Below are positions 8,172 to 16,200 of a DNA stretch of 28,641 nt, piece by piece. Source of the stretch: Puniceicoccales bacterium (GTDB lineage: Bacteria; Verrucomicrobiota; Verrucomicrobiia; Opitutales; JAIRLG01); contig JAITKE010000017.1 in the NCBI GenBank assembly GCA_031278595.1, forward strand, positions 1 to 28,641, in the 5' to 3' direction. Under the pieces are notes generated by a model that did not search any database, was not told the DNA's origin, and saw only the letters and a list, made by a program, of their open reading frames with translations. Position numbers and translations under genes: made by a program. Numbering within the stretch: position 1 is the stretch's first letter; each line of letters starts with the position of its first letter.

Positions 8172-8220
8172 CACACGTTTAATTTTGGGATTTTCAAGAC
8201 GAGAAAAAACGTTACAATAC
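8172..8220 (+). promoter_or_regulatory. Promoter-like block immediately upstream of the 8228 gene
   Basis: The block GGATTTTCAAGACGAGAAAA is followed by CGTTACAATAC. The -10-like hexamer TACAAT (8213-8218) is 9 bases before the ATG, so the transcript would have almost no leader. No clear -35 is visible; TTTTCA lies 16 bases upstream. The same block is found at 5600-5650. Confidence 0.4.
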
Positions 8221-8227
8221 TTTCATC

Positions 8228-9085
8228 ATGAGCTTAGGTGAGTTTTCTTTCAGGGAAGTTTCCTCGCAAATCCGAACGATGGATGAAAAGAGGACGGGAG
8301 TGGGAGCCAGAATCCATGCCTGGTTCGCAACCATTAAACAATTCGTGGGAATAGGATCTAGTTCTGCGACAAGGGCTTTGCAAGCACTTTCGGAGGAAAA
8401 GCCTACTGTTATTGGTGATGAAAAGAGCTTGCAAGGTAGACTTGGTCCTGCTGTTGAGCATTTTGATGATGATGATGAAGAACTGGTGTTTTATGACGGA
8501 GAACTGATTAATGACGGAAAACTGATTAGACCAGAGGCTCAAGGAGCCCTAAGAGCTGAGGATATAGATCAATCTCCGTCAGCTCAGCAAACAGATCAGC
8601 CAGAAGCCGGCGAAACGCCTCCGCCAGAGGAAGGCCTTTCGCCTTCGCCAGGGGAGGATTCCCCATTTTCTGGTTCCTCATTGCCAGAGGACCAAGGAGC
8701 CCCAGAAGCCCCTTCGTCGTCACCAAAAGCCCCCGCTCCTGATTCGTTGGCAGGACTTAGTAGCAGCAGCGCGAAGGCACCTTTGGCAGATCGGACTCCA
8801 AAAGGGCAGCCAGGGGATACAAATCCTGCCGCTGGAGGCGAAAGCCTGCAAAGTGGATTTGAAGATCTTTTCCGGCCCATTAAAGGGCACTTCAAACCAA
8901 TTTCACGACCTCAGCCAGCAGCGGCAGCGATACCTCCACGGCCAGAAAGCGGGAATGCAGGAAAAGCAGCAGCCGGAAAACCGCGTTTATCCCAGGCGGA
9001 ATTGAGGAAGATGTTTCAGCAAGCGATGCATATTAAGGAAGATGTTTCAGCAAGCGATGCAGGAATCGGTTCAAAAGGCCCATGA
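8228..9085 (+). CDS. Disordered acidic/Pro-rich protein with frameshifted C-terminus
   Basis: This 285-residue protein of unknown function has an N-terminal 60 residues that could fold, an acidic patch DDDDEE (about 79-84), then about 130 residues rich in Pro, Ser, Ala and Glu that are probably disordered, and a basic C-terminal segment. There is no clear signal peptide or membrane segment. Near the end, a 31-base unit beginning AGGAAGATGTTTCAGC is tandemly duplicated (9005 and 9036). Because 31 is not a multiple of three, the last residues are read out of frame and stop at 9085. Removing one unit would give RKMFQQAMQESVQKAHDG... ending at TGA 9120-9122. The protein may still be made with an altered tail. 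It shares its upstream block with the kinase gene, which suggests co-regulation. Confidence 0.65.
   Translation: MSLGEFSFREVSSQIRTMDEKRTGVGARIHAWFATIKQFVGIGSSSATRALQALSEEKPTVIGDEKSLQGRLGPAVEHFDDDDEELVFYDGELINDGKLIRPEAQGALRAEDIDQSPSAQQTDQPEAGETPPPEEGLSPSPGEDSPFSGSSLPEDQGAPEAPSSSPKAPAPDSLAGLSSSSAKAPLADRTPKGQPGDTNPAAGGESLQSGFEDLFRPIKGHFKPISRPQPAAAAIPPRPESGNAGKAAAGKPRLSQAELRKMFQQAMHIKEDVSASDAGIGSKGP
9005..9061 (+). repeat. 31-bp tandem duplication causing a frameshift
   Basis: Two copies of AGGAAGATGTTTCAGCAAGC, continuing GATGCA, start at 9005 and 9036. The period of 31 shifts the frame at the end of the 8228 gene. The copies are identical over about 26 bases, so the event looks recent. Confidence 0.9.
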
Positions 9086-9331
9086 CGGATTTGGCAAGGA
9101 TGTTCCGAAAAGTGGTGATTGAGGAAAATTAGATAAAGTCATCGACAGAAAAAGCGTTGGAAGTCGACAAGCTTCTTAATGAAGACCTTAAATTGAGGAA
9201 AGAGCTTCCTTGTTTTTAAAGCCGGCCCCACACACAAAAACCCAGGGGTTGCTTTAAAAACCACATACAAAATCCAGGGTTTCCCTAAAAACACACTTGC
9301 CTCAGGGGAGGATTTCCGATAGGCCCGAGGG

Positions 9332-9337
9332 TACAAT
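9332..9337 (+). promoter_or_regulatory. -10-like TACAAT next to the comEC start
   Basis: TACAAT sits 5 bases before the comEC ATG. If it is a real -10 box, transcription would start at or within the start codon region, giving a leaderless mRNA. No -35 box is evident. The same hexamer occurs just upstream of pyrH and the 8228 gene. Confidence 0.3.
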
Positions 9338-9342
9338 CTTTC

Positions 9343-11100
9343 ATGCTGCCTCTCCCCAGCGTCGACGACCGAGCGCCCCTGTGGCGCCTGCTACTCTGCC
9401 TCGGGTTTGGCATCGTCCTGGCGGAATGGCTCCCGCGAGGTTCTCCAGGAGCCGCATTGGGAATACTTTTCCTCCTATCTCAGCTCCTTTCTCACCGCCG
9501 TCGGAATTGGGGAGACCCAGACAAACCCTTCGGAGACAAGGGCTGGGAAGGGGCGCTGATCCGCCCGAGTTGCTGTATCCTGGCCTTTGCCGTCTATGCT
9601 CAGTGGCGTAGCCCGCCGCCGATCGACGCCGAGGGCTTTCGGGACGGCTGGTACACCCTCGACCTCCGCCTGCAGCGGACTTACGAGCGCACGAATGCCC
9701 GGGCGCAGCAGATCTACGGCCAGGGGATCCTCCTCGATGGCCCCGCCCTGGCCTCGAGTTTTAGAAATCAACGGGTCTACTTTATGCTCGACAAAAAATC
9801 CCCGCAGCGGCACTACCGCGGCCAGACCCTGCGCGTCCGCGCCCATCTCCAGCTCCTGAAGGGCAGAACCACGGCCCATTCCTTCGAATCCTATCTGCAA
9901 CGGGTGCGCATTCCGCTCCACATCGACCGCGGGAATATTCGCTCCGTCGTCCGTGAGGGCCCGGCCTTTTTTCGCCACTGCCGGCGGCTCCAGGAACGGG
10001 CCAGAGCACAACTCCTGTGCCCCCAGGGGGATACTCCTCTCCTGCGGGGCATGCTCCTCAACTGCCGGGGCGATCTGCCGCGCTCCCAGAAGCAGCTCTT
10101 CACCCGCACCGGCGTCGCGCACCTCCTGGCCATCAGCGGCCTGCACGTCGACATCATCGGCTGGGCATTGGAAGTTTTCCTTAAATGCCTGCGATTTTCC
10201 CGGCGACGGCGCCGACTGCCCTGCATCCTCCTCCTCGGCCTCTACACCTGGATCATCGGCGCTCCGCCGTCGGCCATACGGGCCTTTCTCATGCGGACCT
10301 ATCTCGGGTCGGCCGGCTTTTTCTCGCGAAGGGCCTCGACGCTCTCGGCCATCAGCTTCGCCGGCCTTCTCTCGCTGCTCGCCCATCCCCAGCAACTCTG
10401 GGATTGGGGAATGCAATTCTCCTACGGCGCCGTTCTCTGCATCGCCCTGCTAGGAAGTCCTCTGGCGAACCACCTCTCGCGCCGGCTACGGCCCCAGACA
10501 CCCAATTTCAAACCCCTCTCCTGGAGGCATTGGCTGCGCCCTTTGCTCTCCTATGGCCTGAACTCCTTCTGCATTTCGGCACCGATCGCCCTGCTGACCC
10601 TACCGCTCAGCATCGAGTATTTCGGCTCCTTCAGCCTCGGCGGCATCCTCATCAATCTCATCGCCATTCCGCTCGCCCTGGGCCTCATCATCGGCGGATT
10701 CTGCACCCTGATCATCGCTTGCCTCTTCGGCGGCCCCGGTCACTGGATTCTGACGCAGCTCCTGCTCCCCTATATCCGGGGTTTCGAGGGGATTCTCCGG
10801 TTCTGTGACGAGCATCTGGCCTGTTTCTGGACCTGTTCGACCGCCATCCCCGGCCTCGGCCTGACGACCCTTCTGGGCGTCATGGCCCTAAGCCTGGTCG
10901 GCCATCGTCATTACCGGAAACATTTCTGCCGGACGCGGGCTTATCAGATTGCCATGGAACAGAAAGCTCTAGCGTCTTGCCGTCATGGGAGAAGGGGAGA
11001 TGTCCAGCATCCACATCGCCGACCGGCTCGTCCTCCACGCCCAGAAGAGCCCCCAGCGCCCAGCATTACTCATCCCCAGGCGTCGCCTGCTGGGCCTTAG
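9343..11100 (+). CDS. comEC: ComEC/Rec2-family DNA uptake channel protein (no metallo-beta-lactamase domain)
   Basis: ComEC forms the inner-membrane channel for single-stranded DNA during natural transformation. The 585-residue protein has a soluble N-terminal part (an OB-like stretch around 100-200) and the competence domain, marked by GVAHLLAISGLHV (257-269), PPSAIRAFLMR and QFSYGAVL, with many hydrophobic helices to about residue 530. The C-terminal metallo-beta-lactamase-like domain found in many ComEC proteins is absent. The last roughly 40 residues are low-complexity and overlap the next gene by 116 bases, so they may not matter functionally. A TACAAT hexamer (9332-9337) ends 5 bases before the ATG. 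No other competence gene is adjacent, but a GspE/PilB-type ATPase lies 2 kb further on. Confidence 0.88.
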   Translation: MLPLPSVDDRAPLWRLLLCLGFGIVLAEWLPRGSPGAALGILFLLSQLLSHRRRNWGDPDKPFGDKGWEGALIRPSCCILAFAVYAQWRSPPPIDAEGFRDGWYTLDLRLQRTYERTNARAQQIYGQGILLDGPALASSFRNQRVYFMLDKKSPQRHYRGQTLRVRAHLQLLKGRTTAHSFESYLQRVRIPLHIDRGNIRSVVREGPAFFRHCRRLQERARAQLLCPQGDTPLLRGMLLNCRGDLPRSQKQLFTRTGVAHLLAISGLHVDIIGWALEVFLKCLRFSRRRRRLPCILLLGLYTWIIGAPPSAIRAFLMRTYLGSAGFFSRRASTLSAISFAGLLSLLAHPQQLWDWGMQFSYGAVLCIALLGSPLANHLSRRLRPQTPNFKPLSWRHWLRPLLSYGLNSFCISAPIALLTLPLSIEYFGSFSLGGILINLIAIPLALGLIIGGFCTLIIACLFGGPGHWILTQLLLPYIRGFEGILRFCDEHLACFWTCSTAIPGLGLTTLLGVMALSLVGHRHYRKHFCRTRAYQIAMEQKALASCRHGRRGDVQHPHRRPARPPRPEEPPAPSITHPQASPAGP

Positions 11101-12640
11101 GACCCACTGGATTTCCAAAACATTTCGCGATCTGCACGAGGAAGTGGAGGGCCTGATGCGCCTGTTGCGGGAAAGCTTCCATCTCTCGAAGCGGCATCGC
11201 GTCCTGCTGGCGGTGCGGCCCGGGCACGAGCTCATCACCGGCGCCTTTGCCCTCCTGCGCCTGGGGGCGATTCCCATCATCATCGATGCCGGCATGGGCC
11301 TGCGGCGTTTCCTGTCCTGCGCGCGGAAGGCCCGTCCCGACTTCATCCTCGGGGCAGGCAGGCTGCGATGGGCCTCCATTTTCCTCCGCTCCTTCGAGCC
11401 CAGGCCACGCCTGATCTGGCTCACCCGGGGCTTCCTCCGCTCCTGGCAACGCTGCACCGCCTCCTCCGAATCCCCCTTCCGCCGGTCTCCCGGCGTTTCC
11501 GTACATCCCGATGACCTGGCGGCGATCCTCTTCAGCTCCGGATCGACGGGGACGGCCAAAGGTGTCCGCTACAGCCACCGGCAGTTCTCCGCCCAATTGG
11601 AGGCTTTACGGCGCAACTATCCCCTGTCCGAAGACGACGTCGATCTTCCCCTTCTACCCATTTTCTCGCTCTTCAATCCCCTCATCGGGCGCACGAGTGT
11701 CCTTCCCGAGATGGAGGCGACGAAGCCCTCGCGGCTGCGGGCCAAAAAGATCATCGAGGCCCTTCGGCAGCACCGCGTCACGAGCAGTTTCGGCGCCCCG
11801 GTGCTGTGGAGAAAAATCGCGCTCTACGGCTACCGCCACGGCCTTCAGCTGCCGGACATTCGCTTCCTATTCCTGGCCGGCGTTTCCTGCGATATCCCAA
11901 CGCTGGAGCTGCTGTGGCGCATCGTTCCCCAAGCCGAGATCCACACCCCCTACGGTGCAACGGAGGCCCTGCCCATCACCGACATCCGCGGCGACGAGAT
12001 CCTCTCCCGCTGGAAGGTCCTTCAGGAAAACGGCAGCGGCACCTGCGTCGGACGGCCCATCACCGGTGCCCAAGTGCGGATCATTCGGGTGACGGAGGAA
12101 GCCATTCCCCGATGGGAACCGGCCCTGGAGCTGGCGACGGGCCACGTGGGGGAGATCATCGTCGGCGGGCCCATGGTGACGGAGAGCTACGACGGCGAAC
12201 CCGAAAAGACCCGGTTGGCCAAGATTCAGGACGGCGACAGGGTCTGGCACCGCATGGGTGACCTGGGCTTTTTGGATCAGCAGGGCCGGCTCTGGTTCTG
12301 CGGCCGCCGGGCGGAGCGCGTCCTCGTCGGCGACGAGATCTTTTACCCCGACTGCACGGAACCCTTTTTTCTCAAGCACTCATCCGTCGCCCGCTGCGCC
12401 CTCATCGGCCTGAGGAGAAAGGGCCTCACGTTCCCCGCCATCGTCGTCCAGCCGAAACTCGGGCATTACCCGCTCTGGACCTACCAGAGAAACCGCTTCA
12501 TCGGGGAGCTTCGGGAAATTGCGGAGCGCTACGAAAAGACCCGCCGCATCCGGCATTTCTTCTTCCGCAAAAAACTGCCGGTCGATGTGCGGCACAATGC
12601 CAAAATCCATCGCCTGGCCCTGGCCAAGCGCTTCTCCTAG
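10985..12640 (+). CDS. OleC-like AMP-dependent ligase (fatty acid CoA ligase family)
   Basis: This 551-residue member of the acyl-adenylating superfamily carries the P-loop FSSGSTGTAKGVRYSH (183-198), the YGATEALP motif (about 323), GDLGFLDQQGRLWFCGR (about 425) and a C-terminal subdomain. The KGVRYSH, GATEALP and WFCGRRAERV segments resemble OleC, the beta-lactone synthetase of long-chain olefin biosynthesis, more than ordinary acyl-CoA synthetases. OleC normally works with OleA, OleB and OleD; none is visible here, so the substrate is uncertain. Two starts are possible: ATG 10985, or ATG 11000, which has GGAGAAGG just upstream. Both lie inside comEC, so the genes are overlapping and co-transcribed. 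The stop codon TAG is part of a repeat end (CTAGAGAGTGTCGTC). Confidence 0.8.
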   Translation: MGEGEMSSIHIADRLVLHAQKSPQRPALLIPRRRLLGLRTHWISKTFRDLHEEVEGLMRLLRESFHLSKRHRVLLAVRPGHELITGAFALLRLGAIPIIIDAGMGLRRFLSCARKARPDFILGAGRLRWASIFLRSFEPRPRLIWLTRGFLRSWQRCTASSESPFRRSPGVSVHPDDLAAILFSSGSTGTAKGVRYSHRQFSAQLEALRRNYPLSEDDVDLPLLPIFSLFNPLIGRTSVLPEMEATKPSRLRAKKIIEALRQHRVTSSFGAPVLWRKIALYGYRHGLQLPDIRFLFLAGVSCDIPTLELLWRIVPQAEIHTPYGATEALPITDIRGDEILSRWKVLQENGSGTCVGRPITGAQVRIIRVTEEAIPRWEPALELATGHVGEIIVGGPMVTESYDGEPEKTRLAKIQDGDRVWHRMGDLGFLDQQGRLWFCGRRAERVLVGDEIFYPDCTEPFFLKHSSVARCALIGLRRKGLTFPAIVVQPKLGHYPLWTYQRNRFIGELREIAERYEKTRRIRHFFFRKKLPVDVRHNAKIHRLALAKRFS

Positions 12641-12767
12641 AGAGTGTCGTCAAATAAAAGATTGGGCGGGGGCCCCGGGACGCTCGCTTCGCGAGCAAGC
12701 GGCTTTAGCCGCTTAAGCCCTCTTCGAGGGCTGTCCCGGGGCCCCAAAAAACCGATGTACCCTCTAA
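12637..12767. mobile_element. Probable MITE with CTAG-type end carrying a cloverleaf
   Basis: The left end CTAGAGAGTGTCGTCAAAT (12637-12655) overlaps the oleC stop codon. A cloverleaf repeat follows, and the other side has CGATGTACCCTCTA (about 12754-12767), which resembles a decayed inverse of the same end (GACGACACCCTCTAG). No coding capacity. The pairing of these two ends as one element is inference. Confidence 0.5.
12669..12745. repeat. Cloverleaf palindromic repeat, copy 5
   Basis: The outer stem GGGGCCCCGGGAC (12669-12681) pairs perfectly with GTCCCGGGGCCCC (12733-12745). Three short perfect arms: GCTCGCTTCGCGAGC, AAGCGGCTTTAGCCGCTT and AGCCCTCTTCGAGGGCT. This is the cleanest and shortest copy (77 bp). 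It is 29 bases past the oleC stop. Confidence 0.92.
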
Positions 12768-12912
12768 AGCGAAAGTAGACTTCTTTCGGAACGATGAATT
12801 CTTCTGTCGATAAATCTTTTAAGCTCAAACATCTCCTACTTACTCCCTCAAAATTACTCTTTCTTTATATCGCCTTATCATCGTTTCGAAAGAAGCCTAC
12901 TGCCTAGAGGGT
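12760..12912. mobile_element. AT-rich inverted-repeat element
   Basis: The left arm CCCTCTAAAG, then AGTAGACTTCTTTCGG and AACGATGA (12760-12797) is repeated inverted as TCATCGTTTCGAAAGAAGCC, then CTACTGCCTAGAGGG (12879-12911), with about 35 matching positions and a small insertion. The 80-base centre is AT-rich with no gene. The ends read CCCTCTA/TAGAGGG, like the CTAG-type ends nearby, so it is probably a related non-autonomous element. Confidence 0.6.
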
Positions 12913-12922
12913 GTCGTCAAAT
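12904..12922 (+). repeat. CTAG-type repeat end
   Basis: CTAGAGGGTGTCGTCAAAT, identical to the 12637 end except one base. It opens toward the cloverleaf at 12954. I do not see a clear matching inverted end on the far side, so this element is partial or decayed. Confidence 0.6.
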
Positions 12923-12953
12923 CAAGCAGCGAAAAGGGAGTTATTGGATTTTG

Positions 12954-13054
12954 TTTTTGGGGTTGCCTTTGCGCCGAAGCCCCCGAATGGGGCTTCGGCG
13001 TGGGCCCGCCTTCGGCGGGCCGCTTCCCTTGGAAACCAAAGGCAACCCCAAAAA
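12954..13054. repeat. Cloverleaf palindromic repeat, copy 6
   Basis: The outer stem of 18 bases, TTTTTGGGGTTGCCTTTG (12954-12971), pairs perfectly with its complement at 13037-13054. Arms: GCCGAAGCCCC/GGGGCTTCGGC, GGCCCGCCTTCGGCGGGCC, and a weak third arm TTCC/GGAA. The layout and arms match the copy at 24803. Confidence 0.9.
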
Positions 13055-13245
13055 AGAGGAGCTTCTTGGCCTTGACACCGAGGGTGGCCCGTTCGGAGTT
13101 CCCTATGATATAAAAATTCCCTCTTTAGGCGTAAATCCCTCCGCCCAGACAGAAGGCATTTTTCACCGTAGAAGGCGAGAACCTGGCTACTGGCGAGGGC
13201 GCCCGGAGGGTTTTGGATTTCGGCGACAGCGCCTAGGTCGAACGC
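13055..13245. other. Spacer downstream of the gspE-like gene
   Basis: About 190 bases lie between a cloverleaf repeat and the stop codon of the minus-strand GspE/PilB gene. I see no gene. A segment near 13067-13085 (TTGACACCGAGGGTGG) faintly resembles a decayed CTAG-type end, but the match is weak. Confidence 0.35.
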
Positions 13246-14421
13246 TTACTGGATTCTCAATAGCTCGGATACCGTCGTTTCCCCGTTCTGGATGTGATGG
13301 AGGCCCTCCCGCTGCAGGGGCACATAGCCTTCCTGCATCGCCAAATGCTGGATCTGCGTCCACGAGGAGTGGGCGCGGATCGCCTCACGGATCGCCAGCG
13401 AAACCGGCATCCATTCGTAGAGCGCGAAACGGCCGGCGTAGCCCGTGCGGAAACAGGCCTCGCAGCCGCGGCCCCGGTAAAGGGTCTGGCCCTTGAGCTC
13501 TGGAAAAAAACGCAGCTCCTCCGCCGTCGCTTCGCAGGCCTCTTTGCACGGCTCGCAAATGCGCCGTACCAGGCGCTGAGCTAGAATGCCCTTGACCGTA
13601 TCGGCGATCAGATAGGGCTCGGTCCCCATGTCCACCAGGCGCATCACCGTACTCGGCGCATCGTTGGTGTGCAGGGTACCCAGTACCAGATGGCCGGTCA
13701 GGGCCGCCTGAATCGCCACCCTGGCGGTTTCCGTATCGCGCAGCTCGCCGACGAGAATCTTGTCCGGGTCATGGCGCAGGAAGGCCCGCAGCGCCCGGTC
13801 GAAGCTCAGGCCCACCTCGTCGTGGACATTGACCTGGATCATCCCGTCCATCTCATACTCGACGGGATCCTCGACGGTCAGAATTTTGATCCCCTCCTGA
13901 TTGATGTACTGGAGGGCGCTGTACAGCGTCGTCGTCTTGCCGCTGCCGGTCGGCCCCGTGGTCAGTAAAATTCCGGAACCTCCATTCAGGCATTCCTTGA
14001 CCGCGGCCAAGACGGGAGCCGGCATGCCGACCTTGTCGATGTCGAAATGCCAGGAACCCTGATCCAGTACGCGCAGGACGACGCTTTCCCCGTACTGGGT
14101 TGGCAAGGTCGATACGCGAAAATCCACCAGGTGTCGGGCGTACTCGCGCTCGATGTGGCCGTCCTGCGGCAGGCGCTTCTCCGCCGAATCCAAATTAGCC
14201 AGGGTCTTCACCCGCGAGATGATCGCATCGCCCAGGTCCCGCTCCGGTGACGGATATTCCCGCAAGACCCCGTCGATGCGCAGCCGCACCAGCATGTCCC
14301 GCTCGAAGGTCTCGAAATGCACGTCCGAGGCATGAGCTTCCACCGCACGCTCCAGGATATTGTCGACGAAACGCACGATGGGAGATATTCCCCCCTCCCC
14401 ATCCAAGAGCCGTGAATCCAC
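13246..14421 (-). CDS. GspE/PilB-family secretion or pilus assembly ATPase, short form
   Basis: This 391-residue hexameric ATPase would drive type II secretion or type IV pilus extension. Motifs: ASDVHFE (31-37), Walker A GPTGSGKT (156-163), Asp box TVEDPVEY (182-189), Walker B KILVGELRDTET (221-232), His box TGHLVLGTLHTND (242-254), and a tetracysteine zinc motif CEPC (289-292) plus CEAC (320-323). The zinc motif separates GspE/PilB from the retraction ATPase PilT. The protein begins almost directly at the second N-domain; the extra N-terminal MshEN-type domain of typical 550-residue members is missing. The start appears to be GTG. It could serve DNA uptake pili together with comEC, but no pilin genes are here. 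It diverges from the ankyrin-like gene. Confidence 0.9.
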   Translation of the reverse strand: MDSRLLDGEGGISPIVRFVDNILERAVEAHASDVHFETFERDMLVRLRIDGVLREYPSPERDLGDAIISRVKTLANLDSAEKRLPQDGHIEREYARHLVDFRVSTLPTQYGESVVLRVLDQGSWHFDIDKVGMPAPVLAAVKECLNGGSGILLTTGPTGSGKTTTLYSALQYINQEGIKILTVEDPVEYEMDGMIQVNVHDEVGLSFDRALRAFLRHDPDKILVGELRDTETARVAIQAALTGHLVLGTLHTNDAPSTVMRLVDMGTEPYLIADTVKGILAQRLVRRICEPCKEACEATAEELRFFPELKGQTLYRGRGCEACFRTGYAGRFALYEWMPVSLAIREAIRAHSSWTQIQHLAMQEGYVPLQREGLHHIQNGETTVSELLRIQ

Positions 14422-14470
14422 GGGCCCATTATGGCAGAATCTGGGCCCGGAGGCAATTTTTTAATCGCAG

Positions 14471-14476
14471 TACAAT
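14471..14476 (+). promoter_or_regulatory. -10-like TACAAT upstream of the ankyrin-like gene
   Basis: TACAAT lies 54 bases before the ATG at 14531, in the 109-base divergent spacer. No convincing -35 partner is visible, so this is a weak call. Confidence 0.3.
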
Positions 14477-14530
14477 CGGTGTAAAACTCTTGCGCACTCC
14501 CGAGGTTTCTTTTCATGGGCTTTATAGGCT

Positions 14531-15916
14531 ATGGACTTAAGAAAGTTTGGGGGGATTAGGATGTTCGCAGGACTCCTGCTGCTGTGCTCTACTGTCGAGG
14601 CAGTACCGCCCCGCGACGCCATTTTTCAAGCGGTTTGCGATGGGGATTTGGCCGCCGTGCAGGAACTCATCGACCGTTGGCCGCGATGCGTCAACGACAT
14701 ACCGGAATTGAATCTGTACAGCGATGAGGAATATCGAGGGCTGTCGCCCTTTCTCCTGGCTGTGGAGAGAGAACAACGGCCCATCATCGACTATATGCTT
14801 CAATTTGCTGAGATCAATCATCCTCGCAGAGAGGAAATATTCTCAGCGGTTTGCGATGGAGAGCTGCTTAAGGTAAAAGCCCTCGTGACGCATTGGCCGC
14901 GATGCGTCAACGATGGATCCGACCCGCACGGCGAGAATGGAGGAATGACCCCATTCCAGCTGGCCATGACGATGGGGGAGGAGGAGATGGTCGGCTTTAT
15001 GCTTCGCCGGGGCGATGTAAATTTCTTCAGGCGCGAACCACGGCGTGGGGATAATGCCCTACTTCTCGCCCTTCGGCTCAGCGGCTACACCCGTATCATG
15101 GACGCCGTCCTGGCCCATCTGGAGCAACTCCACCAAACACTTCCCCGGAGAATTCGAAAAATCCTGGAAGCCCGCAATAACGCCAGAGAAGATGCTTTCA
15201 GCCTGACCATCCGCACCAATGTCACGAACAAAGCGGCCGTGCTCCGCCGACTGCTCCGGATCGGGCTGATCCCCACCTGGGTTCCCTTCGAATCCTTCGG
15301 TGAATATCATCCACATCAACTCCCCACCAATCCACTGTACGCCCTGCAGTGGCAAGGGGAATGGGAAGCCTTCTGCATCCTCGCGGAGCATTACCCCGTC
15401 ATGTTGTTCTTCAGCATAGAATCTATTTTTACCACGAACCGTCTCCGGCGTTTCAAGAATCAATCCGTCATCATGAGGCTGTTAAGGCCAGATACTTTCA
15501 CCGAATTCCAGGGGGCGGTTGAGCAATACGGCCAGAATAATCCATTTCTACAACTGGTGTGCGGAGATATGCCCCGAGCCGGACAGGAACTCGCTCCCGA
15601 GCTGACGAACGACTCCCTTCAGAGCTCCGAAGGAAGGACTCCACTGGACATCATCCGATATGCCGTCAAGGCATACATTTGGCATCCGAAGCGACCCGGC
15701 GTAAGCCAGAGGGCCTACGCCGTAAACGACCGATACCAAAAGGGGCAGGCGATCATCGACACGGCCATCCGAATGGGACTGCGGAAGCAGGCGAAGGAGT
15801 GGACTAGGACCAAGGCCAAAGTTAGGATCATGGCCAGAGCTAGGGCTAGAGCTAGGGATGAAAGCGACGAAGCACGTGAACGATTTCCCCAGGTACTCCA
15901 AGACCTCAATCCCTGA
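14531..15916 (+). CDS. Secreted ankyrin-like repeat protein
   Basis: This 461-residue protein has an N-terminal signal peptide: basic MDLRKFGGIR, hydrophobic MFAGLLLLCSTVEA, cleavage likely before VPP. Two related segments about 71 residues apart (IFQAVCDGDLAAVQELI with WPRCVND, and IFSAVCDGELLKVKALV with WPRCVND) are an internal duplication with ankyrin-like helix-turn-helix pattern. Further ankyrin-like pieces are GMTPFQLAMTMGEEEMVGFM and DNALLLALRLSGYTRIMDAV. The middle and C-terminal parts are not recognisable, and the C-terminal tail is basic with an RARARAR run. Ankyrin proteins with signal peptides are frequent effectors in host-associated bacteria; that role is inference. The gene sits between cloverleaf repeats at 12954 and 16002. 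Starting at 14531 rather than the inner Met keeps the basic n-region. Confidence 0.7.
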   Translation: MDLRKFGGIRMFAGLLLLCSTVEAVPPRDAIFQAVCDGDLAAVQELIDRWPRCVNDIPELNLYSDEEYRGLSPFLLAVEREQRPIIDYMLQFAEINHPRREEIFSAVCDGELLKVKALVTHWPRCVNDGSDPHGENGGMTPFQLAMTMGEEEMVGFMLRRGDVNFFRREPRRGDNALLLALRLSGYTRIMDAVLAHLEQLHQTLPRRIRKILEARNNAREDAFSLTIRTNVTNKAAVLRRLLRIGLIPTWVPFESFGEYHPHQLPTNPLYALQWQGEWEAFCILAEHYPVMLFFSIESIFTTNRLRRFKNQSVIMRLLRPDTFTEFQGAVEQYGQNNPFLQLVCGDMPRAGQELAPELTNDSLQSSEGRTPLDIIRYAVKAYIWHPKRPGVSQRAYAVNDRYQKGQAIIDTAIRMGLRKQAKEWTRTKAKVRIMARARARARDESDEARERFPQVLQDLNP

Positions 15917-16001
15917 GTCTAAATCCTTCCCTTGAGCCTAAATTTCCTTCCCCTTAAGCTCCAATTTCCTCTGGCCTTTGCGGCGTTGGGGTTGGTTGTT
16001 T

Positions 16002-16107
16002 TTTGGGGGCTGGCTTTGTCCGAAGGGGCAAGGACGTCCGTCCTTGCCCCTTCGGACGGCCCGCTCCGCGGGCCCGATTTCTCCGAAATCGAAAGCCAGC
16101 CCCCAAA
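16002..16107. repeat. Cloverleaf palindromic repeat, copy 7
   Basis: The outer stem TTTGGGGGCTGGCTTT (16002-16017) pairs perfectly with AAAGCCAGCCCCCAAA (16092-16107). Arms: a long perfect arm starting GTCCGAAGGGGCAAGGACG and closing on CGTCCTTGCCCCTTCGGAC, then GGCCCGCTCCGCGGGCC, then CGATTTCTCCGAAATCG. The last two arms are nearly identical to those at 24649 and 25893, while the long arm is unrelated in sequence. Confidence 0.93.
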
Positions 16108-16200
16108 CAATCCCTTCCCACTCTTCATAAAATCGCCCCTCCTCAGAACACACTGGACAGCCGAGGAGCATCCTTATGATCCTCCGGAGCCGCACGGCCT

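Noticed and set aside
9475..10416. Minus-strand 313-codon frame antisense to comEC
   Set aside because: The comEC reading shows clear conserved motifs on the other strand; this frame has none.
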